Shown: in pieces, positions 22,792 to 31,851 of the stretch
Layout of the letters: every line of letters starts with the position of its first letter
How positions within the stretch are numbered: position 1 is the stretch's first letter
NCBI GenBank assembly: GCA_963817065.1
Contig: CAWFMO010000001.1
Coordinates: forward strand, 1,240,001 to 1,304,000
DNA length: 64,000 nt
Direction: 5' to 3'
From: CAWFMO01 sp963817065
GTDB lineage: Bacteria > Actinomycetota > Thermoleophilia > Solirubrobacterales > 70-9
The notes under the pieces: model-generated
What the model saw: only the letters and a program-made list of their open reading frames with translations
What the model was told of the DNA's origin: nothing
The model's database searches: none
Position numbers and translations under genes: made by a program

Positions 22792-25201
22792 ATGAGGATC
22801 GCGGTCCTAGGCGTCGGGCTGATCGGCGGCTCGATCGGCCTGGCGGCGCGCAAGCGGCTCGACGCCGCGGTCAGCGGCCACGACCCCGACCCGGCGATCC
22901 TCGAGCGCGCGGTCGACCTCGGGGCCCTCGACGAGGGCGCCGACAGCGTCGCCGCCGCGTGCCGCGACGCCGGGCTCGTCTTCTGCGCCGCCCCCGTGAG
23001 CGCGCTCTCCGGGCTCGTCGGCGAGGCGCTCGCGGCGACCGGCGACGGCGTCGTCGTGACCGACGTCGGCTCGACCAAGCGCCAGCTCGCCGCCGAGTTC
23101 GCCGAAGAGCCGCGCTTCGTCGGCGGCCATCCGCTCGCCGGCGCCGAGACCTCGGGCGTCGAGGGCGCCCGCCCCGAGCTCTTCGACGGCGCGCGCTGGT
23201 ACCTGACCCCGGGCGAGCGCTCCGAGGGCGTCCTCTACGACGCGCTCCAGCGCGCGATCTCCGACTTCGGCGCCCGCCCGCAGGCGATCGACGCCGAGAG
23301 CCACGACCGGATCATGGCGACGATCAGCCATCTCCCGCACGTGCTCGCGAACGTGCTCGCCGCCCAGGCGGCCGAGCAGCTCTCGGGATCGAACGAGCGG
23401 ATGCCCGACGTCGGCCCGAGCTTTCGCGACACGACCCGGGTCGCGGGCGCCAACCCGAGCATCTGGGGCGACATCTTCGCCTCCAACAGCGACGCCGTCG
23501 CGGCCGAGATCGACGGCGTCGTCGAGCGCCTCCAGGACGCCTCGCGGCTGCTGCGCGAGGGCGACGGCGAGGCGCTCGCCGACTGGCACCGCGGCGCCGG
23601 TGAGCGCCGTGACGAGCTGCTCGCCGGCGAGGGGGCCGGCGGCGTGCTCCACGAGCTGCGGGTCCGGGTCCCGAACGAGCCGGGGATCGTCGCCGAGCTC
23701 GCGCTCGCGCTCGGCAAGGCGGGTGTCAACATCGAGGACATGGCGCTCTACCCCGCGGCCGACATGCGCTCCGGCGCGATCTCGATCTGGGTCGCCGGAG
23801 AAGAGGAGGCCGAGCGGGCGGCGGAGCGGGTCCGCGAGCTCGGCCACGGCGTCGGCACTCGTCGCGCGCGGATGAGCGCGACCCGCTTCGAGCCTTCCGG
23901 CCCGCTGCGCGGCGAGCTGCGCCCGCCGCCGGACAAGTCGATCTCCCACCGCGCGGCGCTGTTCGGGGCGATGGCCGACGCCCACTGCCGCGTCGAGGGC
24001 TACCTCGACGCGGCCGACACGCGCTCGACCCTGGCCGCGATCGAGGCGCTCGGCGCCGAGGTCTCGATCGAGGACGAGTCCTCCGATCGGCTGACGCTGC
24101 GGATCGAGGGGCCCGGCCTGCGCGCCGCGAAGCCCGCGGCGATCGACGTCGGCAACGCCGGCACGCTGCTCCGCATCCTCCCGGGCTGGCTCGCGGGGCA
24201 GGGTGAGGGGGAGTGGACGCTCGACGGCGACGAGTCGATCCGCTCGCGCCCCGTCGACAGGGTCGCCGAGCCGCTGCGCGCGATGGGAGCCTCGGTCGAG
24301 TGCCGCGACGGCCGTCTGCCGCCGCTGAAGCTCGAGGGCGCCCGGCTCCGGGCCATCGACTACGAGCTCCCGGTCGCGAGCGCCCAGGTCAAATCGTGCC
24401 TGCTGCTCGCCGGGCTGCTCGCCGAGGGTCAGACGACGGTCCGCGAGCCCCTGCACTCGCGCGATCACACCGAGCGGCTGCTGGCGGGGATGGGGGCCGA
24501 GCTCCACCGCGAAGGCGACGCGGTCTCGATCGCTCCGGCCGAGCGGCTCGAGGGCGTCGACGTCCAGGTCCCTGGCGACTTCTCCTCCGCGGCGTTCGCG
24601 CTCTGCGCGGCGCTCCTGGTCGAGGGCAGCGACCTGCGGCTCACCGACGTCGGGCTCAACGGGACCCGGATCGGGCTGCTGACGGTGCTCGCGCGGATGG
24701 GGGTCGAGATGGGCGCCGCCGGGGAGCGCAACGGGCTGGCGCTCGACGTCGACGAGATCCACGACGCTGGCCCCGAGCCGCTCGGATCGCTGCGCGCCCG
24801 CCGCGCGCCGCTGCGCGGCGCCGAGGTCGAAGCGGCCGACGTCCCCTCGCTGATCGACGAGCTCCCGCTCGTCGCGCATGCTCGGCTGCTTCGCCGAGGG
24901 CGAGACGGTGGTCGCGGGGGCCGCCGAGCTGCGGCACAAGGAATCGGATCGGATCGCCGGCGTCGTCGAAGGGCTCCGGGGCCTCGGCGCCGAGATCGAG
25001 GCCCGCCCCGACGGCTTTGCGGTTCAGGGCACGGGGGGCCTGCGCGGCGGCACGCTCGACGCCCGGGGCGACCACCGCCTGGCGATGCTCGGCGCGGTCG
25101 CCGGGCTCGCTTCGCGCGAGGGGGTAGAGGTCGAGGGTTTCGAGGCCGCGGCGGTCAGCTACCCGGGCTTCGAGCGCGACCTGCTCTCGCTGACGGGCTA
25201 G
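22792..25201 (+). pseudogene. tyrA-aroA: Prephenate dehydrogenase~EPSP synthase fusion (TyrA~AroA) with apparent +1 frameshift
   Basis: One frame from ATG 22792 encodes a TyrA domain (NADP motif GVGLIGGSIG; GGHPLAGAETSG; ACT domain about residues 285-355) and runs without stop into AroA (PPDKSISHRAALFGA; GNAGTLLRILPGWLAG). At 24871-24880 the expected LIDELPLVA-MLGCFAEG is broken by one extra C (24877). The rest of EPSP synthase (AELRHKESDRIAGVVEGLRG; DHRLAM) continues in the next frame from ATG 24878 to 25201, while the original frame runs into nonsense to 25356. The protein would use arogenate or prephenate and make EPSP. A single-base insertion in an otherwise intact essential gene suggests a sequencing error, a recent mutation, or less likely recoding. 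Confidence 0.85.
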
Positions 25202-25204
25202 TCG

Positions 25205-25528
25205 CTACTCGCTCGGGTGGCCGACGCCGGGCCACGGCGAGAGCACGAGCAGGAGGCGGGCGTCGGACTTCGCCGTCACCTCGCGGCGCTCGTTGGGATC
25301 GAAGACGGCCAGCAGCCCCGGGCCGCCGGTCGCCGACTCGCCGCCCGGCTCGGTGATCTCGATCTCGCCGCTGACGACCAGCATCCAGGAGCGCTCGTGG
25401 ACCTGGTGCTCCTGGAGCTGCTCGGCCGCCGGAAGCTGGATCACGATCGCGCGCCCCTCGGACTCGGAATCGATCACAAGCGGCTTGTGCGGCTCGACGT
25501 CGAGCGCGTTGACCTCCCAGGTCTGCAT
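25205..25528 (-). CDS. Small cupin-domain protein
   Basis: A 107-residue single-domain cupin. The sheet-forming segments EHQVHERSWMLVVSGEIEI and GPGLLAVFDPNERREV match cupin motifs 1 and 2, though the metal ligands are only partly present (His in HQVHE). Such proteins bind small ligands or act as simple enzymes; the substrate is unknown. The start ATG is 7 nt downstream of TAGAGT, with no Shine-Dalgarno site. It faces the FKBP gene across only 31 bp. Confidence 0.75.
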   Translation of the reverse strand: MQTWEVNALDVEPHKPLVIDSESEGRAIVIQLPAAEQLQEHQVHERSWMLVVSGEIEITEPGGESATGGPGLLAVFDPNERREVTAKSDARLLLVLSPWPGVGHPSE

Positions 25529-25535
25529 TGAGTGC

Positions 25536-25551
25536 ACTCTATCCGTAGGAT
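25536..25551. promoter_or_regulatory. Back-to-back -10 elements, cupin / FKBP
   Basis: On the minus strand TAGAGT (25541-25536) precedes the cupin ATG by 7 nt. On the plus strand TAGGAT (25546-25551) precedes the FKBP GTG by 8 nt. The two genes are only 31 bp apart, so each promoter's upstream part must lie inside the other gene, and both mRNAs would be leaderless. Confidence 0.45.
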
Positions 25552-25559
25552 GCCGCACC

Positions 25560-26048
25560 GTGGACAGCCGGATAAAGATCCTGATCGGCTTCGCGGTCGC
25601 GCTCGCGGCCGTCGTCGGCATCATCCTGGTCGGCCGTGGCGGCGACGACGACGGCGGATCGAGCGAGTCGGCGTCGAGCGGCGACAAGCCGACCGTCGAG
25701 GTGCCCGAGGGCGACCCGCCGGCCGAGCTCCAGATCGAGGACCTCGAGCCCGGCGACGGCGCCGAGGCCAAGGCAGGAGACCAGGTCAGCGTCCAGTACG
25801 TCGGCGTCGACTTCGAGAACGGCGAGGAGTTCGACTCCTCCTACGACAGCGGCCAGCCGTTCGAGTTCGAGCTCGGCGGCGGATCGGTGATCAAGGGCTG
25901 GGACGAGGGCGTCGTCGGGATGAAGGAAGGCGGCCGCCGCCAGCTCGTGATCCCACCGGACCTCGCCTACGGCGAGCAGGGCCAGCCGCCGAGCATCGGT
26001 CCGAACGCGACCCTCGTGTTCGTGATCGACCTCGAATCAGTCAACTAG
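25560..26048 (+). CDS. Membrane-anchored FKBP-type peptidyl-prolyl isomerase
   Basis: A 162-residue protein from GTG 25560. One N-terminal hydrophobic helix (ILIGFAVALAAVVGIILV) acts as a signal anchor, followed by an acidic Ser/Gly-rich linker. The FKBP domain (about 55-162) shows VSVQYVGVDFENGEEFDSS, FELGGGSVIKGWDEGVVGM and IPPDLAYGEQ, all standard active-site segments. It should speed proline isomerisation in exported proteins outside the membrane, perhaps including the many Pro-rich secreted proteins of this region (inference). Confidence 0.9.
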   Translation: MDSRIKILIGFAVALAAVVGIILVGRGGDDDGGSSESASSGDKPTVEVPEGDPPAELQIEDLEPGDGAEAKAGDQVSVQYVGVDFENGEEFDSSYDSGQPFEFELGGGSVIKGWDEGVVGMKEGGRRQLVIPPDLAYGEQGQPPSIGPNATLVFVIDLESVN

Positions 26049-26070
26049 AGCCCTTCCCTAGTCTCAACTC

Positions 26071-26709
26071 ATGGTCATTGCGATCGACGGCCCGGCTGGG
26101 GCCGGCAAATCCACGGTGGCGCGCGGCGTGGCCGAAGCGCTTGGTTTCACCTACCTGGACTCCGGGGCGATGTATCGCAGCGTCGCGCTCTCGGGCCTGC
26201 GCGCCGGGGCCGATCTCGACTCCGCCGAGCAGATGGCGGGGATCGCGAACGAGGCGGCGATCGGCTTCGAGGACTCGCGCGTGACGCTCGACGACGACGA
26301 CGTGACCGACGCGATCCGCGAGCCGGACGTGACGGCGGCCGCCTCGAAGGTCTCGGTCCACGAGGGCGTCCGCGCGGCGCTCGTCGAGCGCCAGCGGGCG
26401 CTGATCGAGAGCGCCGACTACGTCGCCGAGGGCCGCGACATCGGGACCGTCGTCAGCCCCGACGCGCCGCTCAAGATCTATCTCAACGCGAGCGCCGAGG
26501 AGCGCGCCCGGCGGCGCGCGGAGCAGATCGGGCGACCGGTGGAGGAGGTGATGGCCGCGCAGTCGGAGCGCGACGACCGCGACCGCGAGCGAGAGCACGG
26601 GGCGTTGCGCGCCGCCGAGGACGCGATCGAGCTCGACACCACCGGGCTCGCGGTCGGGGAAGTCGTGGCGCGGGTCGTCGAGCTCGCGAGGGAGAGGGGG
26701 CTGGCGTGA
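26071..26709 (+). CDS. cmk: Cytidylate kinase
   Basis: A 212-residue nucleoside monophosphate kinase with the P-loop GPAGAGKSTVARG at residues 8-20 and the family segments DSGAMYRSVAL and EGRDIGTVV. It phosphorylates CMP and dCMP. A TAGTCT hexamer stands 6 nt before the ATG, so the transcript may be leaderless. The stop overlaps the start of der (GTGA). The aroA-cmk-der order is common in actinobacteria. Confidence 0.95.
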   Translation: MVIAIDGPAGAGKSTVARGVAEALGFTYLDSGAMYRSVALSGLRAGADLDSAEQMAGIANEAAIGFEDSRVTLDDDDVTDAIREPDVTAAASKVSVHEGVRAALVERQRALIESADYVAEGRDIGTVVSPDAPLKIYLNASAEERARRRAEQIGRPVEEVMAAQSERDDRDREREHGALRAAEDAIELDTTGLAVGEVVARVVELARERGLA

Positions 26710-28085
26710 GCGTCCCCAAGGTCGCTGTGGTCGGGTTCCCGAACGCCGGCAAGAGCACGCTCGTCAACCGGCTCAGCGGCGGCCGCGAGGCTGTCGTCGC
26801 GCCCGAGCCCGGCGTCACCCGCGACCGGCTCGCGCAGCGCTGCGAGTGGAACGGCGTCGAGTTCGAGCTGATCGACACCGGCGGCGTCGACCTCGCCGAC
26901 GAGGCCGAGCTCGCGCGCTCGATCCAGTCCCAGGCGCGGATCGCGATCGAAGAGGCCGACGTCGCGCTGCTCGTGGTCGACGCCAAGGCCGGGCTCGGCC
27001 CGGGCGAAGCCGACCTCGCCGACCTCCTCCGCCGCTCGACCAAGCCCGTCCTCGTCGCAGCGAACAAGATCGATTCCGCCAAGGACGAACCGCTCACCGC
27101 CGAGCTCAACAAGCTCGGCCTCGGCGAGCCGCAGCCGGTCTCCGCCGCCCACGGTCTCGGGACGGGCGATCTTCTCGATCGGGTGGTCGAGGCCCTGGGT
27201 ACCCGCCGGATACCCGCGGGGGGCCGGGGGGTCAGCGCCGGGTACCCCGAGGAAGCGGAGGACGACGACCACGCCCCCCGGATCGCGATCCTCGGGCGCC
27301 CGAACGCGGGCAAGAGCTCGATCCTCAACGCGCTGCTCGGCTCCGAGCGGGCGATCGTCTCGGAGACCGCGGGCACGACGCGCGACGCGATCGACACCGA
27401 GCTCGAGCACGACGGGCGGCGCCTGACGCTCGTCGACACCGCGGGGCTGCGCCGGCGGGCGAAGGTCGCGGGCACGATCGACTACTACTCGCAGCTCCGC
27501 ACCGAGCGCGCCGCGGAGCGCGCCGACGTCGCGATCGTCGTCTGCGACGCCTACGAGGGGGTGACCGCCGAGGACCTGCGCGTCGCCGAGCTCGCGATGC
27601 GCTCCGGCTGCGCGACGGTGATCGCGCTCAACAAGTGGGACATCTCGCGGACCGACCTCGACGACGCCAAGGCGCGACTCAACGCCAAGCTCCGCCTGCG
27701 CCCGCCGGTGATCACGACCTCGGCTACGGCGCCGCGCAACCTCGACAAGCTGCTCGCGCAGGCGATCGACCTCGCCGATCGAGCCGCGCGGCGGATCCAG
27801 ACCTCGGAGCTGAACCGCTTCGTCGCCGACGTCGTCGCCGAGCGCCAGCCGCCGCAGAAGCGCTCGAAGCGGCTGCGGATCTTCTACGCGGCCCAGGTCG
27901 AGCGCCGCCCGCCGCGCTTCGCGATCCAGGTCAACGACCGCGGCGTGATCTCGCGCGACTGGGCGTTCTTCCTCGAGAACCGGCTCCGCGAGACCTACAA
28001 GCTCGAGGGCGTGCCGCTGATCATCGACTACGTCGAGCGCTCCGGGCGCAAGAAGATGAGCTGGCAGAAGGCCGGATCGAGCTGA
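26706..28085 (+). CDS. der: Ribosome-associated GTPase Der (EngA)
   Basis: A 459-residue protein with two tandem GTPase domains, each with its own P-loop: GFPNAGKST near residue 10 and GRPNAGKSS near residue 198, plus DTGGV and DTAGL switch II motifs and NKID/NKWD specificity motifs. A KH-like C-terminal domain follows (RRPPRFAIQVNDRG). It is needed for assembly of the 50S subunit. It starts at GTG overlapping the cmk stop. Confidence 0.96.
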   Translation: MSVPKVAVVGFPNAGKSTLVNRLSGGREAVVAPEPGVTRDRLAQRCEWNGVEFELIDTGGVDLADEAELARSIQSQARIAIEEADVALLVVDAKAGLGPGEADLADLLRRSTKPVLVAANKIDSAKDEPLTAELNKLGLGEPQPVSAAHGLGTGDLLDRVVEALGTRRIPAGGRGVSAGYPEEAEDDDHAPRIAILGRPNAGKSSILNALLGSERAIVSETAGTTRDAIDTELEHDGRRLTLVDTAGLRRRAKVAGTIDYYSQLRTERAAERADVAIVVCDAYEGVTAEDLRVAELAMRSGCATVIALNKWDISRTDLDDAKARLNAKLRLRPPVITTSATAPRNLDKLLAQAIDLADRAARRIQTSELNRFVADVVAERQPPQKRSKRLRIFYAAQVERRPPRFAIQVNDRGVISRDWAFFLENRLRETYKLEGVPLIIDYVERSGRKKMSWQKAGSS

Positions 28086-28123
28086 GGCGCGGCCTCCGCC
28101 GGTTCCGCTATAAGCCCCTTCCC

Positions 28124-30100
28124 GTGCGCCGCCCCCGAGTACGCCTGCGACGAGCCTCCCTTGACGGGGAGGCCAAGCCGAAGGCGAAAGCGAAGCCAAA
28201 GCGCAAGTCCCGGGCGAAGCCGAAGGCCAAGCCAAAGGCCAAGGTCGGGGCGAAGACGAAGGCGAAGGCGAAGGCCAAGCTCAAGGGCTCCGGGAGATTT
28301 CCGCGCGTCAACCTGGCGGCGCCGAAGCTGCGTCGGCCGAGCCTCCCCAAGGACGTCCGCTTTCGCTCCAAGACCCGGCTCAGGGCGATCGGCTACTGGC
28401 TTCGCGAGCAGGCCTGGCGCGTCTCGCGCGGGTTCGATCGCCTCGTCGAGAGCCGCGTCCGCCGCCTCTGGCAGGGGCGCTCGCCCTCGACCCGGAGGCG
28501 GATCGGAGCCGTTGCGGGGGTGCTGCTGCTCTACGCGCTGGTCAAGTTCGTCGCCCTGCCTGGAGTCCCGTGCCAGATCTCGGCCGCCAAGGAGTGCGCG
28601 CCGGGCGACGCCACGATCGCCAAGGTGCCCTCCGACGCGCTGCTCTACGCGCACCTGACGCTCGACGACGACGCCGCACAGTTCGACCGCGCCGGCGAGG
28701 TACTCGGCCGGTTGACGCGCTTCCCGCAGCTCGGCCAGGCGGCGCTCGACCTCTTCAAGCCCCCCTCGGGCACCGCGATCACCTACGAGGACGACGTCCG
28801 CCCCTGGGCGGGCGACGACGCCTCGCTCGCGATCGTCCCCTCGGGCGCGGCCACGGCGAGCGCGCAGATGATCTCGGTCGACGACCGCGAGCGCGCCGAG
28901 GAGTTTCTCGCCGCCGCGGTCCCGCCCGAGACGCCCGAGACCGCCAAGCAGGGCGACGTCGACGTCAACACCTACCCGAGCGGCTACGCGACCGCTTTCG
29001 ACGGCGACTTCCTGCTGCTCGGCGACGACGCCGCGGTGCGGGCGCTGATCGGCGCCGGTGAGGGGGAGGCGAAGACGCTCGAGGAGGATCCCGTCGCCGA
29101 GCAGGTCCGCGACGAGCTGCCCGAGAACCGGTTCGCCGACCTCTACCTCTCGGCGACCGGGGTCCAGAGCCTGGTCGCCGGCAGTACCTCGACCGCCGCG
29201 ACCCAGCTCGAGCCGTTCGTCGACTACGACGCGACCCGCGGCGTCGCGGCGGCGGCGATCGCCCGCGACGACGGCGTCGAGATCGAGCTCTACAGCGACC
29301 TCGACGCCAAGAAGGCGGAGGCGAACCCGCCGTTCTTCTCGACCCTCGACGAGTTTCGCCCCACGCTCACCGACGACGTCGGCTCCCGGGCGATGGGCTA
29401 CGTCGGGATCGACGATGCCGGCGACGGCCTCGCCGAGCTGCTCACGCGCGCCTCGGGCTCCGAGCCCGGCCTCGCCGAGTCGCTGACCGCGTTCACCCAG
29501 CGGCTCCGGGACGAGGCAAAGATCGACCCCGCGAAGGACCTGCTGCCGGCGCTCGGCGGCGAGGCGGCGCTGGTCGCCGAGCCGACCGACGGGATCCCGT
29601 ACGCGAGCCTGATCGTCGACGACGTCGACGAGGACAAGGCGCGCGAGGCGCTGGCGCGGCTCCAGGGGCCGATCGCGCGCGCGATCACGCCGGGTGCCGG
29701 AGAGAGGCTGCCGGGGTTCACGACCTCGGAGATCGCCGGGGTCGAGGCCCACCAGCTCCAGGTCTCCCCGCAGATCAACCTCACCTATGCGGTCTTCGAC
29801 GAGAAGCTCGTGATCTCGACCGATCCGGCCGGAATCGAGCAGGTGAGGGCGGGTGGCGAGAACCGGCTCGGGACCGCCGAGGTGTTCGAAACCGCGGTCG
29901 ATCCGCTCCCGAACGAGCTCTCGGCGCTAGTCTTCCTCAACCTCGACGAGTTCCTCGACCTCGCCGAGGCCTTGGGCAGGGTCGAAGATCCTCTCTATGC
30001 ATCTTTCCGGGACGACATCCGCAAGCTTCACTCGCTGGCGCTCGGCGTCAGCGGCGACGCAGAGAAGCTACGCTCCCGCGTCTTCATAACGATCGATTGA
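28124..30100 (+). CDS. DUF3352 membrane protein with histone H1-like N-terminal tail
   Basis: A 658-residue protein from GTG 28124, 9 nt after a TATAAG hexamer. The N-terminal 50-60 residues are a Lys/Ala/Pro repeat (KAKAKPKRKSRAKPKAKPKAK type), followed by a basic region and one transmembrane helix (about 126-145, GAVAGVLLLYALVKFVAL). The remaining 510 residues are an exported DUF3352 domain with CQISAAKEC just outside the membrane. The function of DUF3352 is unknown. The topology implies that the histone-like tail faces the cytoplasm, where it could bind nucleic acid or anionic lipid. It lies between der and metK without evident functional link. Confidence 0.82.
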   Translation: MRRPRVRLRRASLDGEAKPKAKAKPKRKSRAKPKAKPKAKVGAKTKAKAKAKLKGSGRFPRVNLAAPKLRRPSLPKDVRFRSKTRLRAIGYWLREQAWRVSRGFDRLVESRVRRLWQGRSPSTRRRIGAVAGVLLLYALVKFVALPGVPCQISAAKECAPGDATIAKVPSDALLYAHLTLDDDAAQFDRAGEVLGRLTRFPQLGQAALDLFKPPSGTAITYEDDVRPWAGDDASLAIVPSGAATASAQMISVDDRERAEEFLAAAVPPETPETAKQGDVDVNTYPSGYATAFDGDFLLLGDDAAVRALIGAGEGEAKTLEEDPVAEQVRDELPENRFADLYLSATGVQSLVAGSTSTAATQLEPFVDYDATRGVAAAAIARDDGVEIELYSDLDAKKAEANPPFFSTLDEFRPTLTDDVGSRAMGYVGIDDAGDGLAELLTRASGSEPGLAESLTAFTQRLRDEAKIDPAKDLLPALGGEAALVAEPTDGIPYASLIVDDVDEDKAREALARLQGPIARAITPGAGERLPGFTTSEIAGVEAHQLQVSPQINLTYAVFDEKLVISTDPAGIEQVRAGGENRLGTAEVFETAVDPLPNELSALVFLNLDEFLDLAEALGRVEDPLYASFRDDIRKLHSLALGVSGDAEKLRSRVFITID

Positions 30101-30122
30101 CCGACCAGGAGGCGTTAAAGCA

Positions 30123-31361
30123 GTGACCGACATCCCGCTGGCAGAGAACGAGCACCTGTTCACCTCGGAATCCGTGACCGAGGGGCACCCGGACAAGGTC
30201 AGCGACGCGATCTCCGACTCGGTCCTCGACGCCGTCCTCGCCCACGGCGAGGGCGACCAGGCGCGCGTCGCCTGCGAGACCCTCGTCAACACCAACCTGG
30301 TCGTGATCTCGGGCGAGTACCGCACCGAGGCGAACCTCGACCTCGACACGATCGCCCGCGACGTGATTCGCGAGATCGGCTACGACGGCTTCGACCCCCA
30401 GTTCGGCGCCGACACAGTCGAGGTGCTCCAGCGCATGGACCAGCAGTCACCCGACATCGCCCAGGGCGTCGACGCCGCCCAGGAGTCACGCGAGGAGGGC
30501 TCCGAGGACGACGACGACGTCGCCGGAGCCGGTGACCAGGGGATGATGTTCGGCTACGCGACCTCTGAGACCCCGGAGTTGATGCCGCTGCCGATCTCGC
30601 TCGCGCATCGGCTCGCCAAGCGGCTCGCCGAGGTCCGCAAGGACGGCACGCTTCCCTACCTTCGCCCCGACGCCAAGACCCAGGTCACGGTCCGCTACCG
30701 CGACGGCAAGCCGGTCGACATCGAGCGGGTGCTGATTTCGACCCAGCACGCCGAGGAAGCCGACCGCGACTCCCAGATCCGCCCGGACCTGCTGGAGCAC
30801 GTGATCGAGCCGGTGCTCCCGGACGGCCTCCACGACCCACAGCGGATCGCCGAGACGACGCTGATCAACCCGACCGGCCGTTTCGTGATCGGCGGACCGG
30901 TGGGCGACTGCGGGCTCACCGGGCGCAAGATCATCGTCGACACCTACGGCGGCGCCGCGCGCCACGGGGGCGGCGCGTTCTCGGGCAAGGACCCGTCGAA
31001 GGTCGACCGCTCGGCCGCCTACGCGGCTCGCCACGTCGCCAAGAACGTCGTCGCGGCCGGGCTCGCTGAGCGCTGCGAGGTCCAGGTCGCCTACGCGATC
31101 GGCGTCGCGCACCCGGTCTCGGTCATGGTCGAGACCTTCGGGACCGGCAAGCTTCCCGATTCGCAGATCGCGAACATCGTCCAGGAGGAGTTCGACCTGC
31201 GCCCCGGTGCATTCCGCGACTACCTAGACCTGCACCGGCCGATCTACGCGAAGACGGCGGCTTACGGCCACTTCGGCCGCGACGACGCCGACTTCACCTG
31301 GGAGCAGACCGATCGTGCAGAGGCGCTGGCGAAGGCCGCCGGCGCCGGCGCCGCGGTCTAG
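30123..31361 (+). CDS. metK: S-adenosylmethionine synthetase
   Basis: A 412-residue methionine adenosyltransferase, normal length. Signatures include FTSESVTEGHPDKVSDAISD near the N-terminus, GAGDQGMMFGYA (about 137-148) and GGGAFSGKDPSKVDRS. It makes S-adenosylmethionine from methionine and ATP. The GTG start has a clear AGGAGG about 11 nt upstream. An acidic insertion (EEGSEDDDDVAGAG) precedes the GDQGMMFG motif. It converges on the PH-domain gene, leaving a single base between the two stops. Confidence 0.96.
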   Translation: MTDIPLAENEHLFTSESVTEGHPDKVSDAISDSVLDAVLAHGEGDQARVACETLVNTNLVVISGEYRTEANLDLDTIARDVIREIGYDGFDPQFGADTVEVLQRMDQQSPDIAQGVDAAQESREEGSEDDDDVAGAGDQGMMFGYATSETPELMPLPISLAHRLAKRLAEVRKDGTLPYLRPDAKTQVTVRYRDGKPVDIERVLISTQHAEEADRDSQIRPDLLEHVIEPVLPDGLHDPQRIAETTLINPTGRFVIGGPVGDCGLTGRKIIVDTYGGAARHGGGAFSGKDPSKVDRSAAYAARHVAKNVVAAGLAERCEVQVAYAIGVAHPVSVMVETFGTGKLPDSQIANIVQEEFDLRPGAFRDYLDLHRPIYAKTAAYGHFGRDDADFTWEQTDRAEALAKAAGAGAAV

Positions 31362-31362
31362 C

Positions 31363-31842
31363 TCAGCTCTTCTTCGTCTCTTCGAGCCCCGACGCGCCCT
31401 GGGTGGCGCGGTCGACCTGCTCGACGACCTTCTCCGGCTCGGCGACTCCGGCGAACACGAACCCGTAGTCGTCGCCGGCCGCGGTGTCGAAGTCGACGTC
31501 GCCGATCTGCATCGTCCGCTGGTAGACCGTCTGCTGGAAGTTCACGTTCTGGACCCGCCCGAGGCGCGTCTCCTGGACCTTGCGCGAGATGATCCCGCGC
31601 TTGATGTTGAGCCGGTGGTCGGTGATCGTGTAGGTCGTCGCGATCCGCTTGATGAAGCCGGCGAGGATCGTGACCCCGACGATCACCGCGAAGACGAGGA
31701 TCCCGAGCCCGGTCGAGTCGATGACCGCGGCGAGGACAGCGATCAGCGCGCCCGCGACGATCCCCTTGAGATAGAAGCCGATGATCGCCCGCCAGGACGG
31801 GTGGCCCTCGTAGATCACGCTCTCGCCTGGCTGCAGGTCCAC
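31363..31842 (-). CDS. Membrane protein with bacterial PH domain (bPH_2/DUF304)
   Basis: A 159-residue protein with two closely spaced transmembrane helices (about residues 24-42 and 45-63) and then a YdbS-type bacterial pleckstrin-homology domain (TYTITDHRLNIKRGIISRK). It starts at GTG with TAGGGT 6 nt upstream; that TAG is also the stop codon of the upstream beta-helix gene. The role is unknown; such proteins are thought to scaffold membrane complexes. Confidence 0.85.
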   Translation of the reverse strand: MDLQPGESVIYEGHPSWRAIIGFYLKGIVAGALIAVLAAVIDSTGLGILVFAVIVGVTILAGFIKRIATTYTITDHRLNIKRGIISRKVQETRLGRVQNVNFQQTVYQRTMQIGDVDFDTAAGDDYGFVFAGVAEPEKVVEQVDRATQGASGLEETKKS

Positions 31843-31851
31843 GGGGGGACC

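Noticed and set aside
24871..24880. Programmed frameshift in tyrA~aroA
   Set aside because: No slippery heptamer, no nearby stop in the original frame and no obvious stimulatory structure were seen, so a mutation or sequence error is favoured.
28175..28290. Repetitive AAGGCGAAG-type DNA that could be read as a tandem repeat
   Set aside because: It is explained by the Lys/Ala/Pro-rich N-terminus of the DUF3352 protein; no non-coding repeat is needed.
30101..30122. Possible SAM riboswitch before metK
   Set aside because: Only 22 nt separate metK from the upstream gene, and they hold just a Shine-Dalgarno site.
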